This document shows, one piece after another, positions 25,655-33,713 of a stretch of 64,000 nucleotides of DNA. The notes under the pieces are model-generated. The model worked only from the letters and a program-made list of their open reading frames with translations, did no database searches and had not been told where the DNA came from. Position numbers and translations under genes: made by a program. Origin of the DNA: SFEL01 sp045603585 (GTDB lineage: Bacteria; Bacillota; Clostridia; Christensenellales; CAG-138); the NCBI GenBank assembly GCA_045603585.1, contig JAZUMK010000042.1, forward strand, positions 1 through 64,000. The letters are read 5' to 3'. Every line of letters starts with the position of its first letter. Position 1 is the stretch's first letter.

Positions 25655-26299
25655 ATGACTATAAAATGGCTTGGACATTCCTGTTTTTTGCTTACGGATT
25701 CCGAGGGCACCCGCCTGCTGCTGGATCCCTGCGATCCAGCTACCGGCTATGATATAGGAGTTCATGAGGTTGATGCCGTGACTTCCAGCCATGGACATCA
25801 CGATCATAACTACTTTGCCGCGGCGGGCGAAGATCCCCGCATAATAAACGAGCCCGGCGAATTTACCGTGAACAGCGTAAAGATCACCGGCTATCCCACC
25901 TGGCATGACGATGCCCAGGGTGCTTTGCGCGGCCGCAATATAATGTATCTGTTCGAGATGGACGGCCTCCGCGTGCTGCATGCGGGCGATCTGGGACAGC
26001 TGCCGGATAAGGAAACACTGGATGCCATCTGCCATGTGGATGTGCTGCTTGTTCCGGTGGGCGGCGGATACACCATCGACCATCGCGGAGCCAGAGAGCT
26101 TGCCAATACGCTCGGCATCAAGGTTCTTATACCCATGCATTACAAAACCGATGCGCTGAAGTTTGAGCTGGAGGAGGTAACTCCCCTGCTGGATCATGCC
26201 AGCGGCTGCGCCATTCACCGCATGCGCCAGAGCGAGGCTTCCATTTCCCCCGACAGCCTTGGCAATGACAGAATAATCGTATTGGATTACAGGGCATAG
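25655..26299 (+). CDS. Metallo-beta-lactamase-fold hydrolase (UlaG-like)
   Basis: 214 aa. The first strand has WLGHSCFLL. The metal motif SSHGHHDHNYF (HxHxDH class) lies near 47-57. VLHAGDLGQLP carries the bridging Asp, and IPMHYKTD the last His. These match the UlaG/UPF0173 group of the MBL superfamily, many of which act on phosphodiesters or lactones. The substrate is unknown. Start ATG 25655 has ATAGGAGG upstream, 15 bases after the preceding gene. Confidence 0.88.
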   Translation: MTIKWLGHSCFLLTDSEGTRLLLDPCDPATGYDIGVHEVDAVTSSHGHHDHNYFAAAGEDPRIINEPGEFTVNSVKITGYPTWHDDAQGALRGRNIMYLFEMDGLRVLHAGDLGQLPDKETLDAICHVDVLLVPVGGGYTIDHRGARELANTLGIKVLIPMHYKTDALKFELEEVTPLLDHASGCAIHRMRQSEASISPDSLGNDRIIVLDYRA

Positions 26300-26306
26300 C
26301 TTGCTT

Positions 26307-26786
26307 ATGCACATAAGAAAAGCGAGAACAGAGGATATCCCGGATATCATGCGCATATACGATGCGGCCCGTGCATCCATGCGCAGAAGCGGCAATATGA
26401 ACCAATGGATAAACGGCTACCCATCCGAGGAGCTTGTACGGCAGGACATCGCAGACGGTGTGAGCTATGTTTGCTGTGAGGATGATGAGCTTTACTGCGT
26501 ATTCGCCTTCATACTGGGAGAGGATCCCACATATGCCGTGATAGAGGACGGAGAATGGCCGAATTCAGAGCCCTACGGCACAATACACCGCATAGGCAGC
26601 GATGGACGAAGGAGAGGCCTTTTCCCGCTGTGTCTGGATTTTTGTACAGGGATAATAAAGACCGTACGCATAGATACCCATGCGGATAATGCTCCCATGC
26701 ATCACATACTTAAAAAACACGGCTTTACCCGCTGCGGTATAATTTACGTATACGACGGCAGCCCAAGGGTGGCCTACTGCAATTAG
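26307..26786 (+). CDS. GNAT-family N-acetyltransferase
   Basis: 159 aa from ATG 26307; a TTG at 26301 is an alternative, and neither has a clear ribosome site, so coupling to the upstream gene is likely. GNAT features: IRKARTEDIPDIMRIYDAARASM at the N-terminus, a central IHRIGSDGRRRGLFPLCLDF block in place of the usual acetyl-CoA loop, and RIDTHADNAPMHHILKKHGFTRCGIIYV at the end. It transfers an acyl group from a CoA donor to an unknown amine. Confidence 0.85.
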   Translation: MHIRKARTEDIPDIMRIYDAARASMRRSGNMNQWINGYPSEELVRQDIADGVSYVCCEDDELYCVFAFILGEDPTYAVIEDGEWPNSEPYGTIHRIGSDGRRRGLFPLCLDFCTGIIKTVRIDTHADNAPMHHILKKHGFTRCGIIYVYDGSPRVAYCN

Positions 26787-26795
26787 AATCACAGC

Positions 26796-26824
26796 AAAAA
26801 AGTGACCGGTGTGGTCACTTTTGC
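26796..26824 (+). terminator. Intrinsic terminator (short U-run)
   Basis: AAAAGTGACC and GGTCACTTTT form a 10-bp stem around GGTGT, located between the GNAT gene and the gene at 26841. Confidence 0.7.
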
Positions 26825-26840
26825 GTATCGGGAGAAAGCC

Positions 26841-27254
26841 ATGATAAAAACCGTAAGAGACAATATCTGCGCTCCATACAGCCTTCACGATATGAATGTT
26901 ATCGCCTTTGAGGTGGATGGTGACAGGATAACAATGCGCACCCAGTCCGGCATGTGCAGGACAATACCGCCCCTTGGCCAGCCGGATGGTTATGTGGAGT
27001 TTCATGGAGTGCGGTGGGATTACAGCTATGCCTATCTGCTGAATTTTACCGGCAATGTGGGAACCTTTTCCGGCGAAAAGATGTTTTTGAAGGACTTTAT
27101 AGACAAAAATCCCATATTTGGATTCTGCATTATGGATGAAACCTATGGCTACAACTGCACCAAGTATACCGGATATCTTACCGGAAACCGGCAATTTTAT
27201 GAGTGCATGGTGGAGATATACCACGAAGGGGATATGGTATTCGTGGAGGAATAA
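26841..27254 (+). CDS. Hypothetical protein
   Basis: 137 aa from ATG 26841 (CGGGAGAAAGCC upstream). It is soluble and beta-rich, with many aromatic residues (VEFHGVRWDYSYAYLLNF and CIMDETYGYNCTKYTGYL). No signal peptide, membrane segment or family motif is recognised. It has its own terminators on both sides, so it is probably a single-gene unit. Confidence 0.6.
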   Translation: MIKTVRDNICAPYSLHDMNVIAFEVDGDRITMRTQSGMCRTIPPLGQPDGYVEFHGVRWDYSYAYLLNFTGNVGTFSGEKMFLKDFIDKNPIFGFCIMDETYGYNCTKYTGYLTGNRQFYECMVEIYHEGDMVFVEE

Positions 27255-27265
27255 AAACTAAAATA

Positions 27266-27303
27266 AACAGCGGGCTGCATTTTTTGCAGTCCGCTGTTTT
27301 TAT
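27266..27303. terminator. Bidirectional terminator
   Basis: AACAGCGG-CTGCA and TGCAG-CCGCTGTT pair around TTTTT and are followed by TTTTTAT. It sits between the hypothetical gene and the convergent msrAB gene. Confidence 0.85.
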
Positions 27304-27370
27304 ACACATCTTACATCATCTCGGGTTGTTTTTACGTCAATGATCCGGCTTTTATTGGGTTATTCAATGT

Positions 27371-28498
27371 TTATTCCACCACCTCCTTTAAATAGCCGTA
27401 GCCTTCGGCTTCCATCTGTTCATATGGGATAAACCTGAGGGATGCGCTGTTGATGCAGTAGCGCACGCCGTTGGGTGAATCCGGGTCGTTCTGGAAAACA
27501 TGGCCCAGATGTGAGTTGCCTGCCCTGCTGCGCACCTCGATGCGCTGCATTCCGTGGCTGTTGTCGCGGAATCTCAGTATAGCGGGCTCTTCGATGGGCT
27601 TGGAAAATGCGGGCCAGCCGCAGCTGCTTTCAAATTTATCAGCAGAGGAAAACAGAGGCTCTCCGGTTACGATGTCCACATAAATGCCTTTTTCAAAGGT
27701 GTCCCAGTATTGGTTTTGGAATGGGTATTCCGTGCCGCTTTGCTGGGTAACCATATACTGCTCCTCTGTCAGCATTTCCCGTATCGCCTCATCTGCGGGC
27801 TTCTGATAGTCGCCGGGGTCTATCTGCATATCCTTGAACAGGTTTATTTTCCACATGGGGATGTGGCAATAACCGCCAGGATTATTTACAAGGTAATCCT
27901 GATGATACTCTTCGGCGGGATAAAAGTTGAGCAGGGGGCCGATCTCCACGGCGAATTTTTCGTAGCGGCTTCTTTCGATTTCCGCTATCCGCTCAACGGT
28001 TTCCTTTGCCTTGCCATTGGTGTAATATACGCCTGTCTGATACTGGGAGCCCACATCATAGCCCTGCCTGTTTTCCACAGTGGGGTCTATTATGTAGAAA
28101 AATGCCAGCAGCAGTCCGTCAAGGCTTATCTGCTCAGGGTCGTATTCCACCCTTACGGTTTCGCGGAAGCCTGTATTTCCATTGCACACCGCATGGTAAT
28201 TGGCATCCTCTGCCCCTGTGCCGTTGGCATAGCCGCTTTGTGCGTCTATAACTCCGGGGATGGATTGCATCAGGTGCTCAAGGCCCCAGAAGCAGCCGCC
28301 GGCCAGATATATCACGTTTTGGGTTTCATGGGAAAAGTCCATAATTTCCACCTCGGGTTGGGTTTGATCTTGGGATAATGCGGCTTTTGCTGCGGAGCCG
28401 CTTTGCTGTGCAGGATCGGAACACCCGCTTACCACGGAGACTGCAAGAAGCAGGGCCATAAGCCATGGTATAACTGTCCTGCGTTTCTTATACTTCAT
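27371..28498 (-). CDS. msrAB: Peptide methionine sulfoxide reductase MsrA-MsrB fusion, lipoprotein
   Basis: 375 aa. A signal peptide with lipobox VVSGC (Cys26) predicts a lipid-anchored extracytoplasmic enzyme. The MsrA domain has the catalytic GGCFWG and GYANG, YDPEQISLDGLL and EYHQDY motifs. The MsrB domain has SSCGWPAF, HLGHVF and the catalytic Cys in RYCINSASLRF. The two domains reduce the S- and R-epimers of methionine sulfoxide in oxidised surface proteins. The zinc-binding CxxC pairs of many MsrB proteins are not evident. Single-gene unit. Confidence 0.95.
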   Translation of the reverse strand: MKYKKRRTVIPWLMALLLAVSVVSGCSDPAQQSGSAAKAALSQDQTQPEVEIMDFSHETQNVIYLAGGCFWGLEHLMQSIPGVIDAQSGYANGTGAEDANYHAVCNGNTGFRETVRVEYDPEQISLDGLLLAFFYIIDPTVENRQGYDVGSQYQTGVYYTNGKAKETVERIAEIERSRYEKFAVEIGPLLNFYPAEEYHQDYLVNNPGGYCHIPMWKINLFKDMQIDPGDYQKPADEAIREMLTEEQYMVTQQSGTEYPFQNQYWDTFEKGIYVDIVTGEPLFSSADKFESSCGWPAFSKPIEEPAILRFRDNSHGMQRIEVRSRAGNSHLGHVFQNDPDSPNGVRYCINSASLRFIPYEQMEAEGYGYLKEVVE

Positions 28499-28663
28499 AG
28501 GTGTCCTCCGTTTTTATTTAATCGGAACGGCACCGGATCATAGACGGAAAGAATACAGCGCGTATGCTGTTTTCTTGCTGAACTTTATTATGACAGCCCT
28601 CCTTTTTGCTGTCTGTGATTGTATTATACAGGGAAGCGAAATATACTTCCGTGATATTGTTAC

Positions 28664-28690
28664 CAAAAAAGAGCAGCTGTGCTGCTCTTT
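28664..28690 (-). terminator. Intrinsic terminator after the CYTH gene
   Basis: On the minus strand GAGCAG-CACAG-CTGCTC is followed by TTTTTTGG. It separates the CYTH operon from msrAB. Confidence 0.85.
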
Positions 28691-28699
28691 ATGTGTGGT

Positions 28700-29200
28700 T
28701 TATTTTATTCTGGCAAGGGAGACGTTTTTGTATGCGGGGTCAAAGGTGACTTCCTGAATTATATCCAGCCAGTCCGGGAAGAGTATTTCCTCGTCCTCGG
28801 ACTTAAGCTCCACTTCCGCAACGGCTTTATCCTGCCAGAAGGGATATATGTCTATTTCGAATGTGTGGCCGCCGTAGGGTATGCATAGGCGGGTTTTTTC
28901 TATGGGGCGGAAGGCGGGGTCTGCATCCTTCAGCAGGGCAAGGTATTCTTCCTCGGATACAGTACGCTCGATTTCCACGCGGGTAAGCTCGGATATTTTG
29001 TGCTTTTTAGTGTGGGTGTATATGCAGCCCTCTTTGGATACGCTTTTGCGTACCCTTGCGGCGCCTCCTGCAAGGTAGGTCTGTATCATATTAAGCTCGG
29101 CGCAGCCGGGCAATGACATAAGCTGAGCCTTGTTTGGATAGGCGATAAGAAACTTGCGCTCTATTTCAAGGGGCTGCTGTGTGTTTATAGTGTCAGCCAT
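28700..29200 (-). CDS. CYTH-domain protein (triphosphate tunnel enzyme family)
   Basis: 166 aa. The diagnostic EIERKFLI lies near residues 12-19, followed by alternating charged strands (IQTYLAGG, ARVRKSV, HTKKHKIS, RVEIERTVSEEEYLALL) and FEIDIYPFWQDKAVAEVELKSEDE, which form the Glu/Arg/Lys-lined tunnel. Members act on triphosphates (inorganic triphosphatase, thiamine triphosphatase) and some are adenylate cyclases. The bacterial short form is most often a triphosphatase. It starts 8 bases after the small upstream gene. Confidence 0.88.
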   Translation of the reverse strand: MADTINTQQPLEIERKFLIAYPNKAQLMSLPGCAELNMIQTYLAGGAARVRKSVSKEGCIYTHTKKHKISELTRVEIERTVSEEEYLALLKDADPAFRPIEKTRLCIPYGGHTFEIDIYPFWQDKAVAEVELKSEDEEILFPDWLDIIQEVTFDPAYKNVSLARIK

Positions 29201-29208
29201 AGGCGTAT

Positions 29209-29442
29209 TTACTCTGTTACGATATAGGGAAGCAGCAGGTGAAGGTCGTCAGGATTGCTTATGGCAAGCTCGATACCCTCGATGCGCTGATCTTCAAATA
29301 CCTGGGTAAGGGCAATATACTGGCACAGGCGGGATTTAAGATTGAGACAATCCCCCTCGGCGCTCAGCAGCTCAACCCGGCCTGCGCAGCTGTTTACCGC
29401 ATCAAAAAAGCGGGCAGGCTCGGATATATCCTTTATCTTCAT
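29209..29442 (-). CDS. Small hypothetical protein upstream of CYTH gene
   Basis: 77 aa from ATG 29442, which has AAGGAG ten bases upstream; an earlier in-frame start at 29466 would include that site. The sequence predicts strands and helices with FFDAVNSCAGRVELLSAEGDCLNLKSRL. No known family is recognised. The 8-base spacing to the CYTH gene implies one operon. Confidence 0.6.
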   Translation of the reverse strand: MKIKDISEPARFFDAVNSCAGRVELLSAEGDCLNLKSRLCQYIALTQVFEDQRIEGIELAISNPDDLHLLLPYIVTE

Positions 29443-29561
29443 TTTGCGGCGTCTCCTTTTATCCATTTGATGATATTATACATTAGATCACAGGCTTTTT
29501 CCATGGCATTGTTTTTTCATAACACACCTGCAATTCTTCACAATTCTTTCAAAATATTATT

Positions 29562-29590
29562 ATGACTGTGTCACGGGAATATTCTATAAT
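29562..29590 (+). promoter_or_regulatory. Promoter of clpB
   Basis: ATGACT and TATAAT separated by 17 bases. The last base of the -10 is the first base of the CIRCE operator, so HrcA bound there would block initiation. Confidence 0.75.
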
Positions 29591-29616
29591 TAGCACTCGA
29601 AGGGCGAGAGTGCTAA
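29590..29616 (+). promoter_or_regulatory. CIRCE operator (HrcA binding site)
   Basis: TTAGCACTC, nine bases, GAGTGCTAA: an exact match to the CIRCE consensus. It overlaps the clpB promoter, about 390 bases before the start codon. In Firmicutes HrcA represses heat-shock genes through this element. Confidence 0.97.
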
Positions 29617-30005
29617 AATGTTTCGCTCAAATGCTGCTGGCATTTGAGCGAGGAGCGCACAAGTGCTGCGCACGTGTGCGATTAGAATCCTTACGGGGCT
29701 TTACATGATTTGCCTATGGCGACTGCGGCCGCCACCGGGCGGCAAATCATGCAGGGAATGGATTCCTCCGGAATCCTTCCGCATTTGCCGTACATGCCGC
29801 CAAATGCGGATCGGAAGCCTCTGGGTGTGGATGTGTCGCCGCCGAATGCGGATCGGAAGCCTCTGGGTGTGGATACACACGCCGCCAAATGCGGATCGGA
29901 AGCCTCGGAATGTGGATGCGCATGCCGCCAGATGCGGATTGAAAACATCGCGTTGTCAATAATACTAACCGTGACCATTACCTCAAAGAAGGAGGAAAAG
30001 ACATA
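29617..30005 (+). other. Long hairpin-rich 5' leader of clpB
   Basis: 389 transcribed bases before clpB. In order: a CGCTCAAATGC/GCATTTGAGCG hairpin (29624-29650, loop TGCTG); CGCACA/TGTGCG with inner GTGC/GCAC (29656-29680); CATGATTTGCC/GGCAAATCATG (29704-29751) with inner TGGCG/CGCCA; GGATTCC/GGAATCC (29760-29776); CCGCATTTG/CAAATGCGG starting near 29780; then the tandem repeats. A 98-codon open frame crosses it (29710-30006), but composition and repeats argue against coding. The first, third and later hairpins recur at 55671-55812. Confidence 0.7.
29802..29937 (+). repeat. Tandem repeat, four copies, period 42-43 bases
   Basis: Copies begin at 29802, 29844, 29887 and 29930 (the last partial). 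The unit starts with AAATGCGGATCGGAAGCCT and ends with GCCGCC. Each start can pair with the upstream CCGCATTTG, so the copies look like alternative 3' arms of one hairpin. Confidence 0.85.
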
Positions 30006-32591
30006 ATGAACATAAACAAGCTTACTCAAAAATCCGTTGCCGCCGTACAGGAGGCACAGAGCATCGCCTCAAGGAAGGGCAGCTCTCAGGTGGATCAGCA
30101 GCACCTTATGGCTGCGCTGATGGATCAGGAGCTGATAGGCCAGCTGATAACCCGCATGGGCAAGGACAGGGAGGCTTTTTCCGCCGCCCTTGAAAAGGAG
30201 ATAAACAAACTGCCCAGAATGAGCGGCGGCAGGGAGATGGACAGGGTATACATCACCTCTGAGCTGGACCGCGCCCTCAATTCCGCAGAGCAGCAGGCGG
30301 AGCATATGAAGGATGAGTATATCTCGGTTGAGCATCTTTTCCTTGGCATGCTGGAAGCCCCCAATGCTGCCATGAAGGAGCTTTTCCGCAGCTTTGCCAT
30401 AAATCGCGATGAGTTCCTCAAGGCCCTCAACGAGGTGCGTGGCGGCGCAAGGGTAACCACAGACAGCCCTGAGGGCACATACGATGCTCTTGGCAAATAC
30501 GCACAGGACCTGGTGGAGCTTGCAAGAAAGCAAAAGCTGGATCCCGTAATAGGCCGGGATGAGGAAGTACGCAATGTTATCCGCATACTTTCCCGCAAAA
30601 GCAAGAACAACCCTGTGCTCATAGGTGAGCCGGGCGTGGGCAAGACCGCCATTGCAGAGGGCTTGGCTCAGCGCATAGTCAGCGGAGACGTGCCTGCAAA
30701 CCTTAAGGAACGCAGGATATTCTCCCTGGACATGGGCGCGCTGATAGCCGGCGCAAAGTTCCGCGGTGAATTTGAAGAGCGCCTCAAGGCTGTGCTCAAC
30801 GAAGTAAAGCGCAGCGAGGGAGGCATCATACTCTTTATCGACGAGCTGCACAATATCGTAGGGGCAGGCCGTACCGAGGGCAGCATGGATGCAGGCAACC
30901 TGCTTAAGCCCATGCTGGCAAGGGGCGAGCTGCACTGTATCGGCGCCACCACCCTTGACGAATACCGCAAGTACATCGAAAAGGATGCCGCCCTGTCCAG
31001 ACGGTTCCAGCCCGTAATGGTGGATGAACCTACCGTTGAGGATACCATCAGCATACTGCGCGGCCTTAAGGAGCGGTATGAGGTATTCCACGGCGTAAAG
31101 ATACACGACAACGCCCTTATCGCCGCAGCAACGTTGTCCCATCGCTATATCAGCGACAGGTTCCTGCCGGATAAGGCCATAGACCTTGTGGATGAGGCCT
31201 GTGCGCTGGTGCGTACCGAGATGGACAGCATGCCCACCGAGCTTGACGAAAAGCGCCGCCGCATAATGCAGCTGGAGATAGAGGAAGCCGCCCTGACAAA
31301 GGAAAGCGACAAGCTGTCTGTGCAGCATCTGGAGGATATCCGCCGCCAGCTTGCCTCTGAGCGGGAGGACTTTGCAGGCCTTAAGGCCAAATGGGAAAAC
31401 GAAAAGGATGCCATTAAGAAGGTACAGACCCTCCGCACCGAGATTGAGCAGCTCAATGCGGACATGCAGCAGGCAGAGCGCAATTACGACCTGAACAAGG
31501 CCGCCGAGATAAAGTACGGCACCCTGCCCAAGCTCAAAGAGGAGCTTGAGCAGGCGGAAGCGGATATGGAAAAGGGCAAGGCATCCGGACTGCTGCGGGA
31601 TCGCATAACCGAGGAAGAGATCGCCCGCATAGTGGGCCGCTGGACCGGTATCCCTGTCAGCAAGCTGATGGAGGGAGAAAGGGAAAAGCTGCTGCATCTG
31701 GACAGCATACTGCATCGCAGGGTGATAGGCCAGGACGAGGCAGTGCAGACCGTATGCGATGCGATACTTCGCACCCGCGCAGGCCTGAAGGACCCGGATA
31801 AGCCCATCGGTTCCTTCCTGTTCCTTGGCCCCACCGGCGTGGGAAAGACCGAGCTTGCAAAGGCTCTGGCGGAAGCCCTCTTTGACGATGAGGGCAACAT
31901 GGTTCGCATCGACATGAGCGAATACATGGAGAAGCATTCCGTATCCCGCCTTATCGGCGCCCCTCCGGGCTATGTGGGCTATGACGAGGGCGGTCAGCTC
32001 ACCGAAGCCGTCCGCAGAAGGCCATACTGCGTTGTGCTGTTCGATGAAATCGAAAAGGCACACCCCGATGTATTCAATGTGCTGCTGCAGGTGCTGGACG
32101 ATGGGCGCATCACGGATTCCCAGGGCCGCACTGTGGACTTTAAGAATACCGTAATAGTCATGACCAGCAACCTTGGCTCCGCCTTTATACTGGAGGGCAT
32201 TGAGGACGGCCGCATTACGGAGGAGGCAAGGGCACAGGTGGAAAGGCTGCTGAAGCAGAGCTTCCGCCCCGAGTTCCTCAACCGCATAGACGATACCGTG
32301 TTTTACAAGCCTCTCACTCAGGAAGAGATCTTCTCCATCACCGAGCTGCTTCTTGAGGATATCCGCAGAAGACTTGCCGAGCGCAGGCTGGACGTTGCCC
32401 TTACTGAGGCCGCGAAGACCTACATCGCCGAAGCCGGCTATGACCCCCAGTACGGCGCAAGGCCGCTGAAGCGGCTGCTTTCCAGCAAGCTTGAGACCCT
32501 TCTTGCCCGCCGCATAATCGAGAAGGATCCCGCTCCGGATACGGTTTTCACCGTGGATTACGATGGGGAAAAGCTGTACGTTCAGGAATAA
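30006..32591 (+). CDS. clpB: ATP-dependent disaggregase ClpB
   Basis: 861 aa, full ClpB length. The Clp N-domain is followed by AAA-1 with Walker A GEPGVGKTA (near 208) and Walker B IILFIDELHNIVGAGR, the coiled-coil middle domain (about 405-520, heptads such as IEQLNADMQQAERNY), and AAA-2 with GPTGVGKTELAKALAE (near 606) and VVLFDEIEKAHPDV. With DnaK it rescues aggregated proteins after stress. Start ATG 30006 is preceded by AGGAGG. Control by HrcA is supported by the CIRCE element 390 bases upstream. Confidence 0.97.
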   Translation: MNINKLTQKSVAAVQEAQSIASRKGSSQVDQQHLMAALMDQELIGQLITRMGKDREAFSAALEKEINKLPRMSGGREMDRVYITSELDRALNSAEQQAEHMKDEYISVEHLFLGMLEAPNAAMKELFRSFAINRDEFLKALNEVRGGARVTTDSPEGTYDALGKYAQDLVELARKQKLDPVIGRDEEVRNVIRILSRKSKNNPVLIGEPGVGKTAIAEGLAQRIVSGDVPANLKERRIFSLDMGALIAGAKFRGEFEERLKAVLNEVKRSEGGIILFIDELHNIVGAGRTEGSMDAGNLLKPMLARGELHCIGATTLDEYRKYIEKDAALSRRFQPVMVDEPTVEDTISILRGLKERYEVFHGVKIHDNALIAAATLSHRYISDRFLPDKAIDLVDEACALVRTEMDSMPTELDEKRRRIMQLEIEEAALTKESDKLSVQHLEDIRRQLASEREDFAGLKAKWENEKDAIKKVQTLRTEIEQLNADMQQAERNYDLNKAAEIKYGTLPKLKEELEQAEADMEKGKASGLLRDRITEEEIARIVGRWTGIPVSKLMEGEREKLLHLDSILHRRVIGQDEAVQTVCDAILRTRAGLKDPDKPIGSFLFLGPTGVGKTELAKALAEALFDDEGNMVRIDMSEYMEKHSVSRLIGAPPGYVGYDEGGQLTEAVRRRPYCVVLFDEIEKAHPDVFNVLLQVLDDGRITDSQGRTVDFKNTVIVMTSNLGSAFILEGIEDGRITEEARAQVERLLKQSFRPEFLNRIDDTVFYKPLTQEEIFSITELLLEDIRRRLAERRLDVALTEAAKTYIAEAGYDPQYGARPLKRLLSSKLETLLARRIIEKDPAPDTVFTVDYDGEKLYVQE

Positions 32592-32594
32592 TCA

Positions 32595-32622
32595 TTGACG
32601 GCGGCACACAGGGCAATATAAT
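32595..32622 (+). promoter_or_regulatory. Promoter of the nitroreductase gene
   Basis: TTGACG and TATAAT separated by 16 bases, about 60 bases upstream of the start at 32683. Confidence 0.75.
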
Positions 32623-32682
32623 GTAATATAAGACAAATGGGCCGCGGGCGGATTGTCCGCGTCCTGCCTTTTGGAGGGGAAT

Positions 32683-33357
32683 ATGAATTTTGACTATATG
32701 CAGGCCATCCGCGATCGCCACTCTGTACGCAGCTACCTTGCAGACCCCATACCTGAGACTATGGCAGCCGTCATCAATGATGAGATCGCCCGCTGCAACG
32801 CAGTAAGCGGCCTTTCAATGCAGCTTATCACAGAGGAGCCGGATGCCTTCAAGGGCTTCCTTGCCCATTACGGCATGCTCAGCGGCGTGAAGAATTACAT
32901 TGCGCTGGTTGGCCCCAAAGGGCCAAAGGTGGATGAGCTTTGCGGCTATTACGGCGAGAGGCTTGTGCTGCTTGCCCAGAGCCTTGGCCTTAATACCTGC
33001 TGGGTGGCAGGCACATACAGCCGCCGCAAGTGCAGAGCCGTGGTGCAAAAGGGGCAGAAGCTGGTCTGCGTTATTGCCATAGGCAAGGGAAAGACCAACG
33101 GCGTTCAGAGCAGATCAAAGCCCTTCAGCGCGGTATGCAAGGCAGAGGGAGAAATACCCGAATGGTTCAGGGCAGGGGTGGAGTGCGCCCTGCTTGCCCC
33201 CACTGCCATAAATCAGCAGGCCTTTACCTTTGAGCTGGTGGGCAGCAATGCCGTCCTTGCAAAGGCGGGAGTGGGCCCCTGCGCCAATATTGACCTCGGC
33301 ATAGTAAAGCTGCACTTTGAGCTGGGGGCAGGCAAGGAGAATTTTGCCTGGGCATAA
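32683..33357 (+). CDS. Nitroreductase-family flavoprotein
   Basis: 224 aa from ATG 32683 (TTGGAGGGGAAT upstream). It shows the family's FMN-binding N-terminus AIRDRHSVRSYLADPIPE, a central GYYGERLVLLAQSLGLNTCWVAGTYSR, and a C-terminal LLAPTAINQQAFTFELVGS flavin-contact block. Such enzymes reduce nitro groups, quinones or enones with NAD(P)H. The physiological substrate is not deducible. It is the last chromosomal protein gene before the tRNA pair and has its own promoter. Confidence 0.85.
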   Translation: MNFDYMQAIRDRHSVRSYLADPIPETMAAVINDEIARCNAVSGLSMQLITEEPDAFKGFLAHYGMLSGVKNYIALVGPKGPKVDELCGYYGERLVLLAQSLGLNTCWVAGTYSRRKCRAVVQKGQKLVCVIAIGKGKTNGVQSRSKPFSAVCKAEGEIPEWFRAGVECALLAPTAINQQAFTFELVGSNAVLAKAGVGPCANIDLGIVKLHFELGAGKENFAWA

Positions 33358-33376
33358 AATAAAATTAAAAAAGTAC

Positions 33377-33405
33377 TTGACGTGAGCGCATGTGTGTGGT
33401 AACAT
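33377..33405 (+). promoter_or_regulatory. Promoter of the two Met tRNAs
   Basis: TTGACG and TAACAT separated by 17 bases, just upstream of the initiator tRNA gene. Confidence 0.75.
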
Positions 33406-33422
33406 ACTCCTTGCGTTGACGG

Positions 33423-33498
<76 letters not shown>

Positions 33499-33502
33499 TT
33501 AT

Positions 33503-33579
33503 GGCGGCGTAGCTCAGTTGGCTAGAGCATTCGGTTCATACCCGGAGTGTCATCCGTTCGAGTCGGATCGCCGCTACCA
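33503..33579 (+). tRNA. Elongator tRNA-Met (CAU); integration target
   Basis: 77 bases including CCA. Acceptor GGCGGCG pairs with CGCCGCT (G1-U72 wobble), and the anticodon loop TTCATAC gives CAU. Its 3' part from 33530 onward is duplicated at 44566, so the integrated element uses this gene as its attachment site and leaves it intact. An isoleucine lysidine-type CAU tRNA cannot be fully excluded by eye. Confidence 0.9.
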
Positions 33580-33586
33580 AACAAAA
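33530..33586 (+). repeat. attL: 57-bp direct repeat, left copy
   Basis: Identical over 57 bases to 44566-44622. It begins TTCGGTTCATACCCGG in the anticodon arm and runs through the tRNA 3' end (GCCGCTACCA) to ACAAAA. The two copies are 11,036 bases apart. Confidence 0.97.
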
Positions 33587-33612
33587 AAGCTAGGTTTTAC
33601 CTAGCTTTTTTT
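33585..33612 (+). terminator. Terminator supplied by the element after tRNA-Met
   Basis: AAAAGCTAGG and CCTAGCTTTT pair around TTTTA and continue into TTTTTTATTTT. It lies just inside the element and replaces the host terminator displaced to 44621. Confidence 0.9.
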
Positions 33613-33660
33613 ATTTTCTGATTTCCGTGTGGTTGCTAAAAACCATCAAAAAAATGGGCG

Positions 33661-33683
33661 TTTACTGCATTTTTACTGCATCA
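33661..33683 (+). promoter_or_regulatory. Candidate integrase arm-type sites, left end
   Basis: Two direct copies of TTTACTGCAT (33661, 33672). The whole 23-base block recurs exactly at 44421-44443 near the other end, as expected for arm sites of a Tn916/lambda-type integrase. Confidence 0.65.
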
Positions 33684-33713
33684 TTTTTCCTTTGCCCATG
33701 TTTTTGAGCAGTT

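Noticed and set aside
29802..29937. CRISPR array suspicion because of the regular 42-43-base repeats
   Set aside because: The whole unit is repeated with no unique spacers, there are only four copies, and no cas genes are nearby.
29710..30006. 98-codon plus-strand frame across the clpB leader
   Set aside because: It lies in tandem repeats whose period is not a multiple of three throughout, has no ribosome site, and overlaps strong hairpins. More likely untranslated leader.
33503..33579. tRNA-Ile2 (lysidine CAU) in place of elongator tRNA-Met
   Set aside because: Sequence and pairing with an initiator tRNA-Met gene fit the Met elongator better, though the distinction needs a tRNA-specific tool.
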